Shown piece by piece: positions 24,160-32,072 of a stretch of DNA of 51,647 nt. A program made the translations under genes and the position numbers. The stretch lies in assembly GCF_004296935.1 (NCBI RefSeq), contig NZ_SCVH01000147.1, forward strand, positions 1-51,647, read 5' to 3'. Below the pieces are notes generated by a model. It was not told where the DNA came from, searched no databases, and saw nothing but the letters and a program-made list of their open reading frames with translations. The stretch's first letter is position 1, and the number at the start of each line of letters is the position of its first letter. This stretch comes from Reyranella sp. (GTDB lineage Bacteria > Pseudomonadota > Alphaproteobacteria > Reyranellales > Reyranellaceae).

Positions 24160-25884
24160 CTAGGCCGGCGCCGCCCCCTCGACCAGCCGTCCGGCCTCGC
24201 CCGGCGTGCGCTGCAGTTCGAGGCGCCGGTCGTGCCACTGGCGCAGCGACGGCCGGTGGCCGATCGACACCAGGGTCGTGCCGGGCAGCTGCCGCTTCAG
24301 TGCGTCGTAGACCGCCGCCTCGTTGACCTCGTCGAGCGAGGCCGTGGCCTCGTCGAGGAACAGCCAGTCGGGCTTGAACACCAGCGCACGCGCGATCGCG
24401 AGGCGCTGCTGCTCGCCGCCCGAGAGTATGTTGGTCCAGTGCGTGTCCTCGTCGAGCCGGCCGGCGAGATGGCCGAGCCGCGCCGTCTCCAGGGCCGCCA
24501 CGATCTCGCCGTCGCTCGCCGCGGAATGCTCGTCGGGATACTTCACCGCATCGCGGAGCGTGCCGATCGGGATGTAGGGCTTCTGCGGCAGGAACAGCAC
24601 GCGGGCGCCGGCGGGCACGTGCACGCGACCGCTGCCGAACGGCCAGATGCCAGCCAGCGCGCGGAACAGCGTGCTCTTGCCCGAGCCGCTCGTTCCCGAG
24701 ATCAGGGTCGACGTGCCGCGCGACAACACCAGCGTCGTGTCGGCCAGCAGCGTCTGCCCGTGGGGCAGCGCCAGCGTCATCGCCTCGACCGCGATGTCGC
24801 GCCCACCCGGCTGCGGCTCGACGGCAATGGCGGTCGCCGGCTTCTTGTCGGACGCCTCCTGCAAGCCCTGCAGGCGATCCATCACCGCGCGCAGCTCGGC
24901 CACCGCGGTGTAGTTGTTCACGAAGAACGACAGCGCGGTATAGACCTGCCCGAACGCCGAGGCGGTCTGCATCATGACGCCCAGCGTGATCGCGCCGGCG
25001 AAGAAGCGCGGCGCCGTCACCAGGTAGGGAAAGATGATCGCCATCTGGGCATAGCCCGCCTGGTAGAGCGTGAGCTGCGCCTCGGTGAACAGCACGCGCC
25101 AGCCGTTGCGAAAGACGTCGGCGAAACGCAGGTTGAGCATGTCCATCTCGCGCTGCTCGCCGCCGTACAAGGCGATGCCCTCGGAATTCTCGCGCACGCG
25201 CACCAGGCCGAAGCGGAAATTGGCCTCGTAGCGCTGCTTCATGAAATTGAGCGAGATCAGCCGGCGTCCCACCACGTTGGCCAGGAACGTGCCGACGATG
25301 GCGTACAGCAGGGCGGCAATCGCCATGTAGCCCGGTATTTCGACATCGATGCCGATGAACTTGAGCGACAACGGGCCCGACAGCTGCCACAGGATGAACA
25401 GGAACGAGATCAGCGTCGCCACGGCGCTGATGAATCCCAGGAGCAGCTGCATGGTGTATTCGCCGAGCTGGCGCAGGTCCTCGGCGATGCGCTGGTCGGC
25501 GTTGTCGATGGTGCGCTCCAGCTCGATGCGATAGTAGCCACGGCTGTCGAGCCAGTGCGCCAGGTAGCGGCCCGTCAGCCAGCGCCGCCAGCGCAGGCGC
25601 AGATAGGGGCTGACGATGTAGCGCGTCACGGCGGCGGCGATGAACAGCGCGGCGAGCCATGAGAAGGTCATGATCTCGCGCCAGAAGGCCGCCTCGTCCT
25701 TCTTTTCGAGCGCATCGTAGAAGCGGCGGCTCCAATCGTTGAACAGGACTTCGAGGCCCACAGATCCGAGGGTCAGCGCGATCGCCCCGATCAGCAGCGG
25801 AATGGCATAGGGCCACTCCTCCGAGCGGAAGTAAGGGCTGACCAGGCGCCACCAGTCGCCGACGAACGAGCCTACTTTTTTCAT
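24160..25884 (-). CDS. SbmA/YddA-type ABC transporter (permease-ATPase fusion)
   Basis: A 574-residue half-transporter of the YddA/BacA-related/ABCD family. An N-terminal membrane domain (about 25-330, six helices) carries the family motif IDNADQRIAEDL (126-137). The C-terminal ATPase has Walker A GTSGSGKST (397-405), signature LSGGEQQ (487-493), Walker B LFLDEATASLDE (508-519) and switch SIGHRP. Relatives move peptides, antimicrobial compounds, cobalamin or fatty acyl-CoA, acting as homodimers. ATG 25884 has AAAGGA upstream. It is the first gene of a two-gene unit with the TIR membrane protein and divergent from rsmB. Confidence 0.93.
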   Translation of the reverse strand: MKKVGSFVGDWWRLVSPYFRSEEWPYAIPLLIGAIALTLGSVGLEVLFNDWSRRFYDALEKKDEAAFWREIMTFSWLAALFIAAAVTRYIVSPYLRLRWRRWLTGRYLAHWLDSRGYYRIELERTIDNADQRIAEDLRQLGEYTMQLLLGFISAVATLISFLFILWQLSGPLSLKFIGIDVEIPGYMAIAALLYAIVGTFLANVVGRRLISLNFMKQRYEANFRFGLVRVRENSEGIALYGGEQREMDMLNLRFADVFRNGWRVLFTEAQLTLYQAGYAQMAIIFPYLVTAPRFFAGAITLGVMMQTASAFGQVYTALSFFVNNYTAVAELRAVMDRLQGLQEASDKKPATAIAVEPQPGGRDIAVEAMTLALPHGQTLLADTTLVLSRGTSTLISGTSGSGKSTLFRALAGIWPFGSGRVHVPAGARVLFLPQKPYIPIGTLRDAVKYPDEHSAASDGEIVAALETARLGHLAGRLDEDTHWTNILSGGEQQRLAIARALVFKPDWLFLDEATASLDEVNEAAVYDALKRQLPGTTLVSIGHRPSLRQWHDRRLELQRTPGEAGRLVEGAAPA

Positions 25885-25926
25885 TGGGAAATCCTTTCGC
25901 GCCGCACACTAGCCACCGAACAAGCG

Positions 25927-25955
25927 ATGACAAGGGCCGCGCCGGGGGCTATAGC
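25927..25955 (+). promoter_or_regulatory. Possible promoter of rsmB, leaderless layout
   Basis: ATGACA (25927-25932, 5/6 to the -35 consensus), 17-nt spacer, TATAGC (25950-25955, 4/6 to -10), then 8 nt to the rsmB ATG. No Shine-Dalgarno sequence lies in those 8 nt. The transcription start would fall at or next to the start codon. Confidence 0.45.
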
Positions 25956-25963
25956 GCCGCGCA

Positions 25964-27253
25964 ATGGAGTACACCCCGCTCGCCTCCCGGCAGGCTGCCG
26001 TCGAAATCCTGGTCTCCTGTCTCGACAAGGGCCAGCCGCTCGACGAGGCCCTCGCGCGCCATGCCGGCTTCGCCGGCCTCGACCCGCGCGACCGTGCCTT
26101 CGTCCGCCTGCTGCTGGCCACGACGCTCCGCCGCCTGGGCGAGATCGACGTCGTGCTGGCGGCCCTGGTTGAGCGTCCCTTGGAAGGCCCAAACGCCACC
26201 GGCCGCCAGGTGCTGCGGCTGGGCACCGCCCAGCTCCTGCTCCTCGGCACCGCGCCCCATGCCGCCGTCGACACCTCGGTGCGGCTGATCGAGGATGCCC
26301 ACCTGCCGCATCTGAAAGGTCTCGCCAACGCCGTGCTGCGCCGCATCAGCCGCGAGGGTGCCGCGATCCTGGGCGACCGGGATCCCGCCCGCCTCAACAC
26401 GCCGCAATGGCTGTGGGCGAGCTGGGCCGAGGCCTTTGGCGAGGCGACGACGCGCGCCATTGCCGCAGCCCATCTGATCGAAGCACCGCTCGACCTGACG
26501 CCGCGCAGCAACACCGATTTCTGGGCGGGCCAGCTCGAGGCCGAGGTATTGCCGACCGGCACGTTGCGGCGGACCGGCGGCGGCCATATCGCCGAGCTGC
26601 CGGGCTTCGCAGAAGGTGCGTGGTGGGTGCAGGATGCCGCCGCCACGCTCCCCGTGCGCCTGCTGGGCGAGGTCGCCGGCAAGCGCGTGGCCGATCTCTG
26701 CACCGCCCCCGGCGGCAAGCTCATGCAGCTCTGCGCCGCCGGTGCTGCCGTCACCGCGGTCGACATCTCGGCCCGGCGCATGGCCCGGGTTGGCGAGAAT
26801 CTGGCGCGGGCCGGACTCGCGGCCGAGCTCGTGACCGCCGACGCCAGCAAGTGGACCGCATCGGAGCCCTTCGACGCCATCCTGCTCGACGCCCCCTGCT
26901 CCGGCACCGGCACCTTGCGCCGCCATCCCGACATCGCCTGGCTGAAGGACGAGGAGGACGTAGGCCGCCTCACCCTCACGCAGGACCGCCTGCTGCTGCA
27001 CGCCGTCGAGCAACTCAAGCCCGGTGGCACGCTGGTCTATGCCGTCTGCTCGCTGCAGGAGGACGAAGGCCCGGCGCGGATCGAAGCCCTTCTCGCGCGC
27101 GATCAGCGTCTGCGCCGAGTCCCCGTCCAGCCGGCCGAGTTGCCCGGCCTGGAAGATGCCCTCACCAAGGATGGCGACGTCCGCACGCTGCCCTCGATGT
27201 GGCCCGAGCGCGGCGGCCTCGACGGCTTCTATATTGCGAGACTGACGCTCTAG
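25964..27253 (+). CDS. rsmB: 16S rRNA (cytosine-967-C5)-methyltransferase RsmB
   Basis: A 429-residue enzyme that methylates C967 of 16S rRNA using S-adenosylmethionine. An N-terminal NusB-like RNA-binding domain (about 5-135) precedes the NOL1/NOP2/Sun methyltransferase domain. The SAM loop is CTAPGGK (246-252), motif IV is DAPCSGTG (309-316, Cys312, the release cysteine), and motif VI is YAVCSLQEDEG (Cys362, the nucleophile). The length matches RsmB. ATG 25964 starts the NusB domain directly and lacks a ribosome site; a promoter just upstream suggests a leaderless mRNA. Its TAG stop and the TAG of the convergent amidohydrolase share the palindrome CTAG. Confidence 0.94.
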   Translation: MEYTPLASRQAAVEILVSCLDKGQPLDEALARHAGFAGLDPRDRAFVRLLLATTLRRLGEIDVVLAALVERPLEGPNATGRQVLRLGTAQLLLLGTAPHAAVDTSVRLIEDAHLPHLKGLANAVLRRISREGAAILGDRDPARLNTPQWLWASWAEAFGEATTRAIAAAHLIEAPLDLTPRSNTDFWAGQLEAEVLPTGTLRRTGGGHIAELPGFAEGAWWVQDAAATLPVRLLGEVAGKRVADLCTAPGGKLMQLCAAGAAVTAVDISARRMARVGENLARAGLAAELVTADASKWTASEPFDAILLDAPCSGTGTLRRHPDIAWLKDEEDVGRLTLTQDRLLLHAVEQLKPGGTLVYAVCSLQEDEGPARIEALLARDQRLRRVPVQPAELPGLEDALTKDGDVRTLPSMWPERGGLDGFYIARLTL

Positions 27254-28791
27254 ACCATCGAACTCGGCCGATAGAACGGCTGGTGCTTCGAAGGGTCCAT
27301 GTAGTTCCGGTAGAACTTCCGCGCGTGCGGCAGCAGCGCCACCGAGAGCTTGCGCCGCTCGACCTCGTCGTCGGCCAGCGCCTTGGTGAGGTCGTCGTGC
27401 AGCGCTTTTAGCGCCGCGGTGCGATCGACCTTGGTGAACTTGCCGTCCTTGTAGATCACCTCGCCGTCGCAGATCGTCGTGGTGACGGCCTGCTGCTTGG
27501 CGCGCTGGACCACGGCATCGAGCGTCGGCGTCATCTCGTCGAGATAGGGATAGGCCACGCTGTCCCATTCGATCAGCACCATGTCGGCGCCCTTGCCGAC
27601 TTCGAGCGTGCCGATCGAGTCGCCGTAGGGCGTCGTCCTGGCCCCACCGACCGTCGCCATGCGCAAGACCTGGGACATGGTCGGCACGTCGGCTTCGACC
27701 ATGCCGGGCACGCGATGGGCGCGCAGCACCAGCTTCAGCTCCTGCAGCATGTCGCGGTCGTCGTTGATGCCGGCCTCGTCGAGGCCGATCGCGGTGTTGA
27801 TGCCCTTCTTCTCGAAGTGATTGAGCGCGGCGACACCGGAGCGCAGGCGGAAGTTGGACGAGCAGTTGTGACAGACGCAGCCGCCCGCCTCGGCCAGGCG
27901 ATCGATGTCCTTCTCGTTCAGCCACACGCCGTGGCCCAAGGTCAGGCGCTTGTTCACCATGCCGAAGCGGTCGATGTATTCCAGCGCCGTGCACTTGCCG
28001 CGCCGCCAGGCGTATTCCTTCTGGTAGGCGGTCTCGAGCAGGTGCATGTGCATCGGCGCGTCGTACTTGGCCGAAGCATCGGAGAGCTTCGTCAACGCCG
28101 GATCCGAGCACCAGTGCAGGTTGGCCGGCGCCAGCTGGATCTTTACCCGTCGCTTGTTGTGATGCTGCGAATGGAACGACTTGAACATGTCCATCGCGTC
28201 GTCGAGGCCCATCTTGAAGCGGTCGAACCAGCGCTGCATCGGCCCCTTGAGCTCGGCCGGGAGGCTGGCCAGGAACTCCTCGTCGGCCTGGTAGACCAGC
28301 CGGTTCTGGTCGCGCACGGCGTAGCAGTAGGACACGCGCATGCCGATGTCCTCGTAGGCGCGGATGGTCTCGGTCGCCCGCTTCTCGACGTCCGGCAGCG
28401 TTCCCGGCATCCAGCCCTGGATATGCTGCACCGTGGTGATGCCGGAGGAGATCATCTCGAAGGCCGAGTAGAGCGTGTCGAGATAGAGATCGAGATTGCG
28501 GATCACCATGCGGGTGATGAACCAGAGTTCCAGCGGCATATCGGGCGAACCGAGCTGCACCGGCGTCAGGCCGACATGGTGGTGGCCGTTGACGAATCCC
28601 GGCAGCAGGATCTCCTTGCCCGTCCCCACCACCGGCACCGTCGGGTGCTTGGCGTGCAGGTCATCGTAGGTGCCGACCGCCACAATGACGCCGTCCTCCT
28701 GCAGGACGGCGCCGTCCTTGACCTCGTTCCAGGTGAAGCGGTCCCTGGTGCCGGTGATGGCGGCGCGGCTGCGGACGAGACTGGTGGCCAT
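27250..28791 (-). CDS. Amidohydrolase of the deaminase/chlorohydrolase group
   Basis: A 513-residue metal-dependent amidohydrolase. A small beta-sandwich N-terminus leads to PGFVNGHHHVG, whose His70 and His72 are the metal-binding HxH. Further ligands fit MHMHLLETAYQKEY, LGHGVWLNEKDI and GLDEAGIND; the HNCSSNFRL-type segment is typical of S-adenosylhomocysteine/8-oxoguanine deaminase and TrzN/AtzA relatives. The family hydrolyses C-N bonds of purines, pyrimidines or triazines. AGGAG lies nine bases before ATG 28791. It is the last gene of an importer operon (binding protein, permease, ATPase), so the imported solute is probably its substrate. The N-terminal HxH lacks the preceding D found in many family members. 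Confidence 0.9.
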   Translation of the reverse strand: MATSLVRSRAAITGTRDRFTWNEVKDGAVLQEDGVIVAVGTYDDLHAKHPTVPVVGTGKEILLPGFVNGHHHVGLTPVQLGSPDMPLELWFITRMVIRNLDLYLDTLYSAFEMISSGITTVQHIQGWMPGTLPDVEKRATETIRAYEDIGMRVSYCYAVRDQNRLVYQADEEFLASLPAELKGPMQRWFDRFKMGLDDAMDMFKSFHSQHHNKRRVKIQLAPANLHWCSDPALTKLSDASAKYDAPMHMHLLETAYQKEYAWRRGKCTALEYIDRFGMVNKRLTLGHGVWLNEKDIDRLAEAGGCVCHNCSSNFRLRSGVAALNHFEKKGINTAIGLDEAGINDDRDMLQELKLVLRAHRVPGMVEADVPTMSQVLRMATVGGARTTPYGDSIGTLEVGKGADMVLIEWDSVAYPYLDEMTPTLDAVVQRAKQQAVTTTICDGEVIYKDGKFTKVDRTAALKALHDDLTKALADDEVERRKLSVALLPHARKFYRNYMDPSKHQPFYRPSSMV

Positions 28792-28826
28792 GTGCGGCTT
28801 CTCCTGTAGGATTTCTTGATAGCGGT

Positions 28827-29654
28827 TCAGGCCGGGACGGCGAAGGCTTCCTGCTCGGCGAAGGCGCGGTCGACCTCGTCGCGCAGCAGCTCGGTGAGCT
28901 GGATGCGCATGGTCTCGGCCTCGCGCGAGAAGAGATTGCGCGGCCGGGGCAGGTCGATGGGATAGATCGTCTTGATGCGGCCCGGGCGCGACGTGAACAC
29001 CACCACGCGGTCGGCCAGCGCCACCGCCTCGTCGATATGATGGGTGACGAACAGCACCGAGGCGCCAGAATCGCGCCATACGTCGAGCAGGAAATCCTGC
29101 ATGCGAGCGCGGGTCTGCACGTCGAGCGCCGCGAAGGGCTCGTCCATCAGCAGGACCTTGGGCCGCATGGCGAGCGCGCGGGCGACCGCCACCCTCTGGC
29201 GCATGCCGCCCGACAGCTCGTCCGGCCGCTTGTCCATGGCGGCGATCAGGCCGACCCGCTGCAGCGCTTCGGCGGCGACGGCCCGGCGTTCCTCCTGCGA
29301 GGCGCCGCGGATGGCGAGGCCAAAACTCACGTTCTGCCATACCGTGAGCCAGGGAAAGAGCGACGTCTCCTGGAAGATCAGGCTGCGCTCGGGCGACGGC
29401 GTCTCGACCTTGTCGCTGAACGACCAGATCTGGCCCGCGGTCGCATCCTCGAGGCCGGCGATCAGGTAGAGCAAGGTGCTCTTGCCGCAGCCCGAGGGGC
29501 CGAGGAAGACCACGAACTCGCCGGGCTTGATGTCGAGGTCGATGTCGCGCAACGCCTCGTGCGCCCGCTTGGTGCCGGCCGCCCAGGTCTTGCCGACGCC
29601 GCGGCAGACGACCGCGTCCCTGGAGGAAAAATGAGGGGCGTTCTCAGAGGACAC
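28827..29654 (-). CDS. Nitrate/sulfonate/taurine-type ABC importer ATPase
   Basis: A 275-residue ATPase of the SsuB/TauB/NrtD group. Walker A is GPSGCGKST (52-60), the Q-loop is IFQETSLFPWLTVWQNV, the signature LSGGMRQ (147-153), Walker B VLLMDEPFAALD (167-178), and the switch VTHHIDEA. All motifs are intact. Its start overlaps the end of the permease gene by 11 bases. It drives uptake of the small organic ligand captured by the binding protein at 30591-31679. Confidence 0.94.
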   Translation of the reverse strand: MSSENAPHFSSRDAVVCRGVGKTWAAGTKRAHEALRDIDLDIKPGEFVVFLGPSGCGKSTLLYLIAGLEDATAGQIWSFSDKVETPSPERSLIFQETSLFPWLTVWQNVSFGLAIRGASQEERRAVAAEALQRVGLIAAMDKRPDELSGGMRQRVAVARALAMRPKVLLMDEPFAALDVQTRARMQDFLLDVWRDSGASVLFVTHHIDEAVALADRVVVFTSRPGRIKTIYPIDLPRPRNLFSREAETMRIQLTELLRDEVDRAFAEQEAFAVPA

Positions 29655-30591
29655 GCAATCTCTCCGCGGTATCTGGCAGCCAATAGAGGATGCGGCGCTG
29701 CGCGAGGCGCAGCAGCCAGTCGAAGGTGAAGCCGAGCACGCCGATCACGGCGATGGTGAAGAACACCAGCGACGGATTGAAGGTGTTGCGCGCCAGCATG
29801 ATGACTTGGCCCATGCCGTAGCCGACGCCGGTCGATTCGGCCACCAGCACCACCATCCAGGCGCCGAATAGGTTCATGCGCAGCACCTGGAGCATGCCGG
29901 GCAGGATGGCGGGAACGATGACGCGGGCGTAGATCTGCGGCTTGGAGGCGCCCATGGTGCGCGCCACATTGATCAGGTTGGTGTTGACGGTGTCGATCTG
30001 GTTGATGGTCGCCAGCACCATATGGAAGAACAGCGCCACCACCACCATGAAGATGGCCGGCGCATTGCCGATGCCGAACAGGAAGATCGCCACCGGCAGC
30101 CAGGCAATCGGCGACACCGGCGACAGCAGGGTGATGGTGGGCAGCACCAGCCGGTCGAAGAAGCGGTAGTAGCGGACCAGCACGCCGACCGCGATCGCCA
30201 GCACCGAGGCCAGCACGAGGCCCACGAACACGCGCATCGTGGTGGCGGCGCCGGTGATCAGCACCGATTCGAAGGCCGACGGACCTTCGCCCATGGACTG
30301 GCCAACCTGCCAGCGCGTGGCGGTGTTGAAGTACTTGCCCTGCTCTCCGATATTGTCGAGGAAGATGTGCGGCGGCGGCAGCAGCTTCTCGTCCGCCCAG
30401 CCCATCGCCCAGCACAACTCCCACATGCCCGCGAACAGGCTGATCGACAGGCAGGTCCACCAGACCTTGGCCAGCCAGTCGAGCCCTGCCATCGATGCGA
30501 GCAGACGGGGGGCGAGTTGGCGGGTTGCCGCCGCCGGGCGGGATGCTCCGGCGGCGGCGCCCGTTTCGCCGTCGCGTGTGACGACGGCCAT
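29644..30591 (-). CDS. Nitrate/sulfonate/taurine-type ABC importer permease
   Basis: A 315-residue BPD_transp_1 permease (SsuC/TauC type). A longer N-terminal cytosolic tail (1-35, Ala-rich) precedes about six membrane helices. The EAA-like coupling loop VARTMGASKPQIYARVIVP is around residue 210-228, and GAWMVVLVAESTGVGYG follows. The ATG overlaps the binding-protein stop by one base (TGATG), giving coupled translation. It forms the membrane channel as a homodimer. Confidence 0.93.
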   Translation of the reverse strand: MAVVTRDGETGAAAGASRPAAATRQLAPRLLASMAGLDWLAKVWWTCLSISLFAGMWELCWAMGWADEKLLPPPHIFLDNIGEQGKYFNTATRWQVGQSMGEGPSAFESVLITGAATTMRVFVGLVLASVLAIAVGVLVRYYRFFDRLVLPTITLLSPVSPIAWLPVAIFLFGIGNAPAIFMVVVALFFHMVLATINQIDTVNTNLINVARTMGASKPQIYARVIVPAILPGMLQVLRMNLFGAWMVVLVAESTGVGYGMGQVIMLARNTFNPSLVFFTIAVIGVLGFTFDWLLRLAQRRILYWLPDTAERLRVL

Positions 30592-31679
30592 CAGGCCGAC
30601 TTGTACTTCAGCTTGCCGTAGAGGTCGGGATTTTCCTTGATCACCGCCTCGAGCATGGTCCAGTCGATGGCATCGCGGCCGGGCTTCTTCTTGATGTAGC
30701 CCATCTCCATGACGCTGTCGGTGCGCTGCAGGATGAAGTCGGTCTGGCTCCGCGCATCGACCACCGCCGGCTGCTTGCCCTGGGCGATCTTGGCGTTCTC
30801 CATCGAGGTCTTGTAGTACTTGCCGACCAGCTCCTTGAGCACTGCCTCGGTCTGGGTCTCGGCATCGAGCTGGGCCTGCATCATGCCCTTGATGATCGCC
30901 TTCAGCCCGGCCGGATTGTCCTTGATCAGGCTCGACCGCGCGGCCAGCACGCAGTCGGTGTAGCCCTTGCCGTAGAGATCGATGCCGTTGGTCAGCATGA
31001 CCGCGCCCTTGACGTCGGCCACCAGCGCCGAGGCATAGGGCTCGATGGTGCAGATCCAGTCGATGGCGCCCGCCTTGAAGGCTTCTACGGCCTCGGGCGT
31101 ATTGCCCATGTAGCGGACTTTTACGTCCTTGAAGGAGATCTTGTTCTTCTTCAGGTAGTCGTAGGGCATGACTTCCAGCGTATCCATCTGGAAGGTGCCG
31201 AGCGTCTTGCCCTTGAGCTTCTCCGGCGTATCGAGACCGGGACGCGCGACGATGGCGCAGCCTTCGACGCCGCCTCCGGCCACGATCTTGACCGGCGCGC
31301 CCTTGTCGTGGAGCGCCATGAAGCTGGTGTAGGGCATCAGACCGATGTCGACCTGGCCCATGCCGAGGAAGGTCACCATCTCGGCCGAGGTCGGCGTGTT
31401 GATGAAGATCAGCTCGGTGCCGGCGGCCTTGGAGTATTGCCGCGAATGGGCGAGGAAGAGGTTGAGGTTGCAGAAGCCCGAGCCGTGCGTCGACTTGAGG
31501 CCGGCGGCTGCGTGTGCCGGTCCGCCCATGAACATGCCGGGCCCGGCCGCCATGGTGATGGCGCCGGCGGCGGCGGCGCCCTTCAGGAAGCCGCGCCGCG
31601 ACGGCACGGCGGCGGCGCCCGAGAAATCCATCTCGGAAAGCTTGGGAAAAATATGCATACAGCCAATTCGGTCACACAT
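30591..31679 (-). CDS. Tat-exported ABC binding protein, NMT1/SsuA-like
   Basis: A 362-residue binding protein with a twin-arginine signal (SRRGFLKGAAAAGAITMAAG, about 24-43), so it is exported folded. The mature part has the NMT1/SsuA pattern: GSGFCNLNLFLAHSRQYSKA, TSAEMVTFLGMGQVDIGL and VKIVAGGG. The family binds sulfonates, nitrate, pyrimidine precursors or phthalate-like acids. The ATG 31679 has AGGAGG seven bases upstream; a longer frame to 31811 has no such site. A leader of up to 390 bases upstream contains repeats. The adjacent amidohydrolase points to a nitrogen heterocycle or amide as ligand, which is inference. Confidence 0.9.
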   Translation of the reverse strand: MCDRIGCMHIFPKLSEMDFSGAAAVPSRRGFLKGAAAAGAITMAAGPGMFMGGPAHAAAGLKSTHGSGFCNLNLFLAHSRQYSKAAGTELIFINTPTSAEMVTFLGMGQVDIGLMPYTSFMALHDKGAPVKIVAGGGVEGCAIVARPGLDTPEKLKGKTLGTFQMDTLEVMPYDYLKKNKISFKDVKVRYMGNTPEAVEAFKAGAIDWICTIEPYASALVADVKGAVMLTNGIDLYGKGYTDCVLAARSSLIKDNPAGLKAIIKGMMQAQLDAETQTEAVLKELVGKYYKTSMENAKIAQGKQPAVVDARSQTDFILQRTDSVMEMGYIKKKPGRDAIDWTMLEAVIKENPDLYGKLKYKSA

Positions 31680-31823
31680 GACGTGTCCTCCTCGATCAGC
31701 ACAGGGGTGCAGCAGATTGATGGCGGTGGGGTTTCGGCCTTGTCGGTGTCTGGCCCAGACGACTCCTCGACAGCCGTCGCGAACGACAGCCGTCATCGAA
31801 ATTGCCGGCACGCCAACCGAGAA

Positions 31824-31844
31824 AGAATCGCAAGGTGCGATTCT
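31824..31844. promoter_or_regulatory. Perfect inverted repeat upstream of the amidohydrolase-ABC operon
   Basis: agaatcgca (31824-31832) and tgcgattct (31836-31844) flank a 3-base centre, about 145-165 bases before the binding-protein ATG. The symmetry and AT-rich outer ends suit a dimeric regulator's operator. No adjacent regulator gene is present, and a factor-independent terminator is less likely because no T-run follows. Confidence 0.4.
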
Positions 31845-31906
31845 GCGCTGTCAGATTTGAAGCAAGGGGTGTGCCACCTGACGGAACGGCAGGGCACAAG
31901 GCGCCA

Positions 31907-32009
31907 CCTCACCCTGAGGAGGCGCGTAGCGCCGTCTCGAAGGGTGGGAACCAGTCATGCTGCTGCCCATGCTTCGAGACGGCCACTACCTGGCCTCCTC
32001 AGCATGAGG
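31907..32009. repeat. Palindromic intergenic repeat, second family
   Basis: Outer arms cctcaccctgaggagg (31907-31922) and cctcctcagcatgagg (31994-32009) pair at 14 of 16 positions. Inner blocks ccgtctcgaagggtggg and cccatgcttcgagacgg pair at 15 of 17. Short tips (cgcgtagcg on the left, ccactacctgg on the right) fill the gaps. It looks like a dispersed alphaproteobacterial intergenic repeat, distinct from the family at 147-259 and 1976-2113. It sits downstream of nothing coding on the plus strand and ahead of the minus-strand importer operon. Confidence 0.75.
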
Positions 32010-32072
32010 TCTACTTGCTCGTCGAAAAGGAGGTAGGGCCGAGGGCGTCGCGCCTAAAACTTGGTCAGATGA

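Larger units (their letters stand above)
31680..32072. other. Long intergenic region with inverted and direct repeats
   Basis: This 393-base gap lies between the binding-protein start and the DMT transporter stop (both minus). It contains a 9-bp perfect inverted repeat at 31824-31844, two 11-bp direct repeats cgacagccgtc at 31768-31778 and 31784-31794 (16 bases apart), and a 103-base palindromic element at 31907-32009. No open frame here looks like a gene. Confidence 0.6.
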
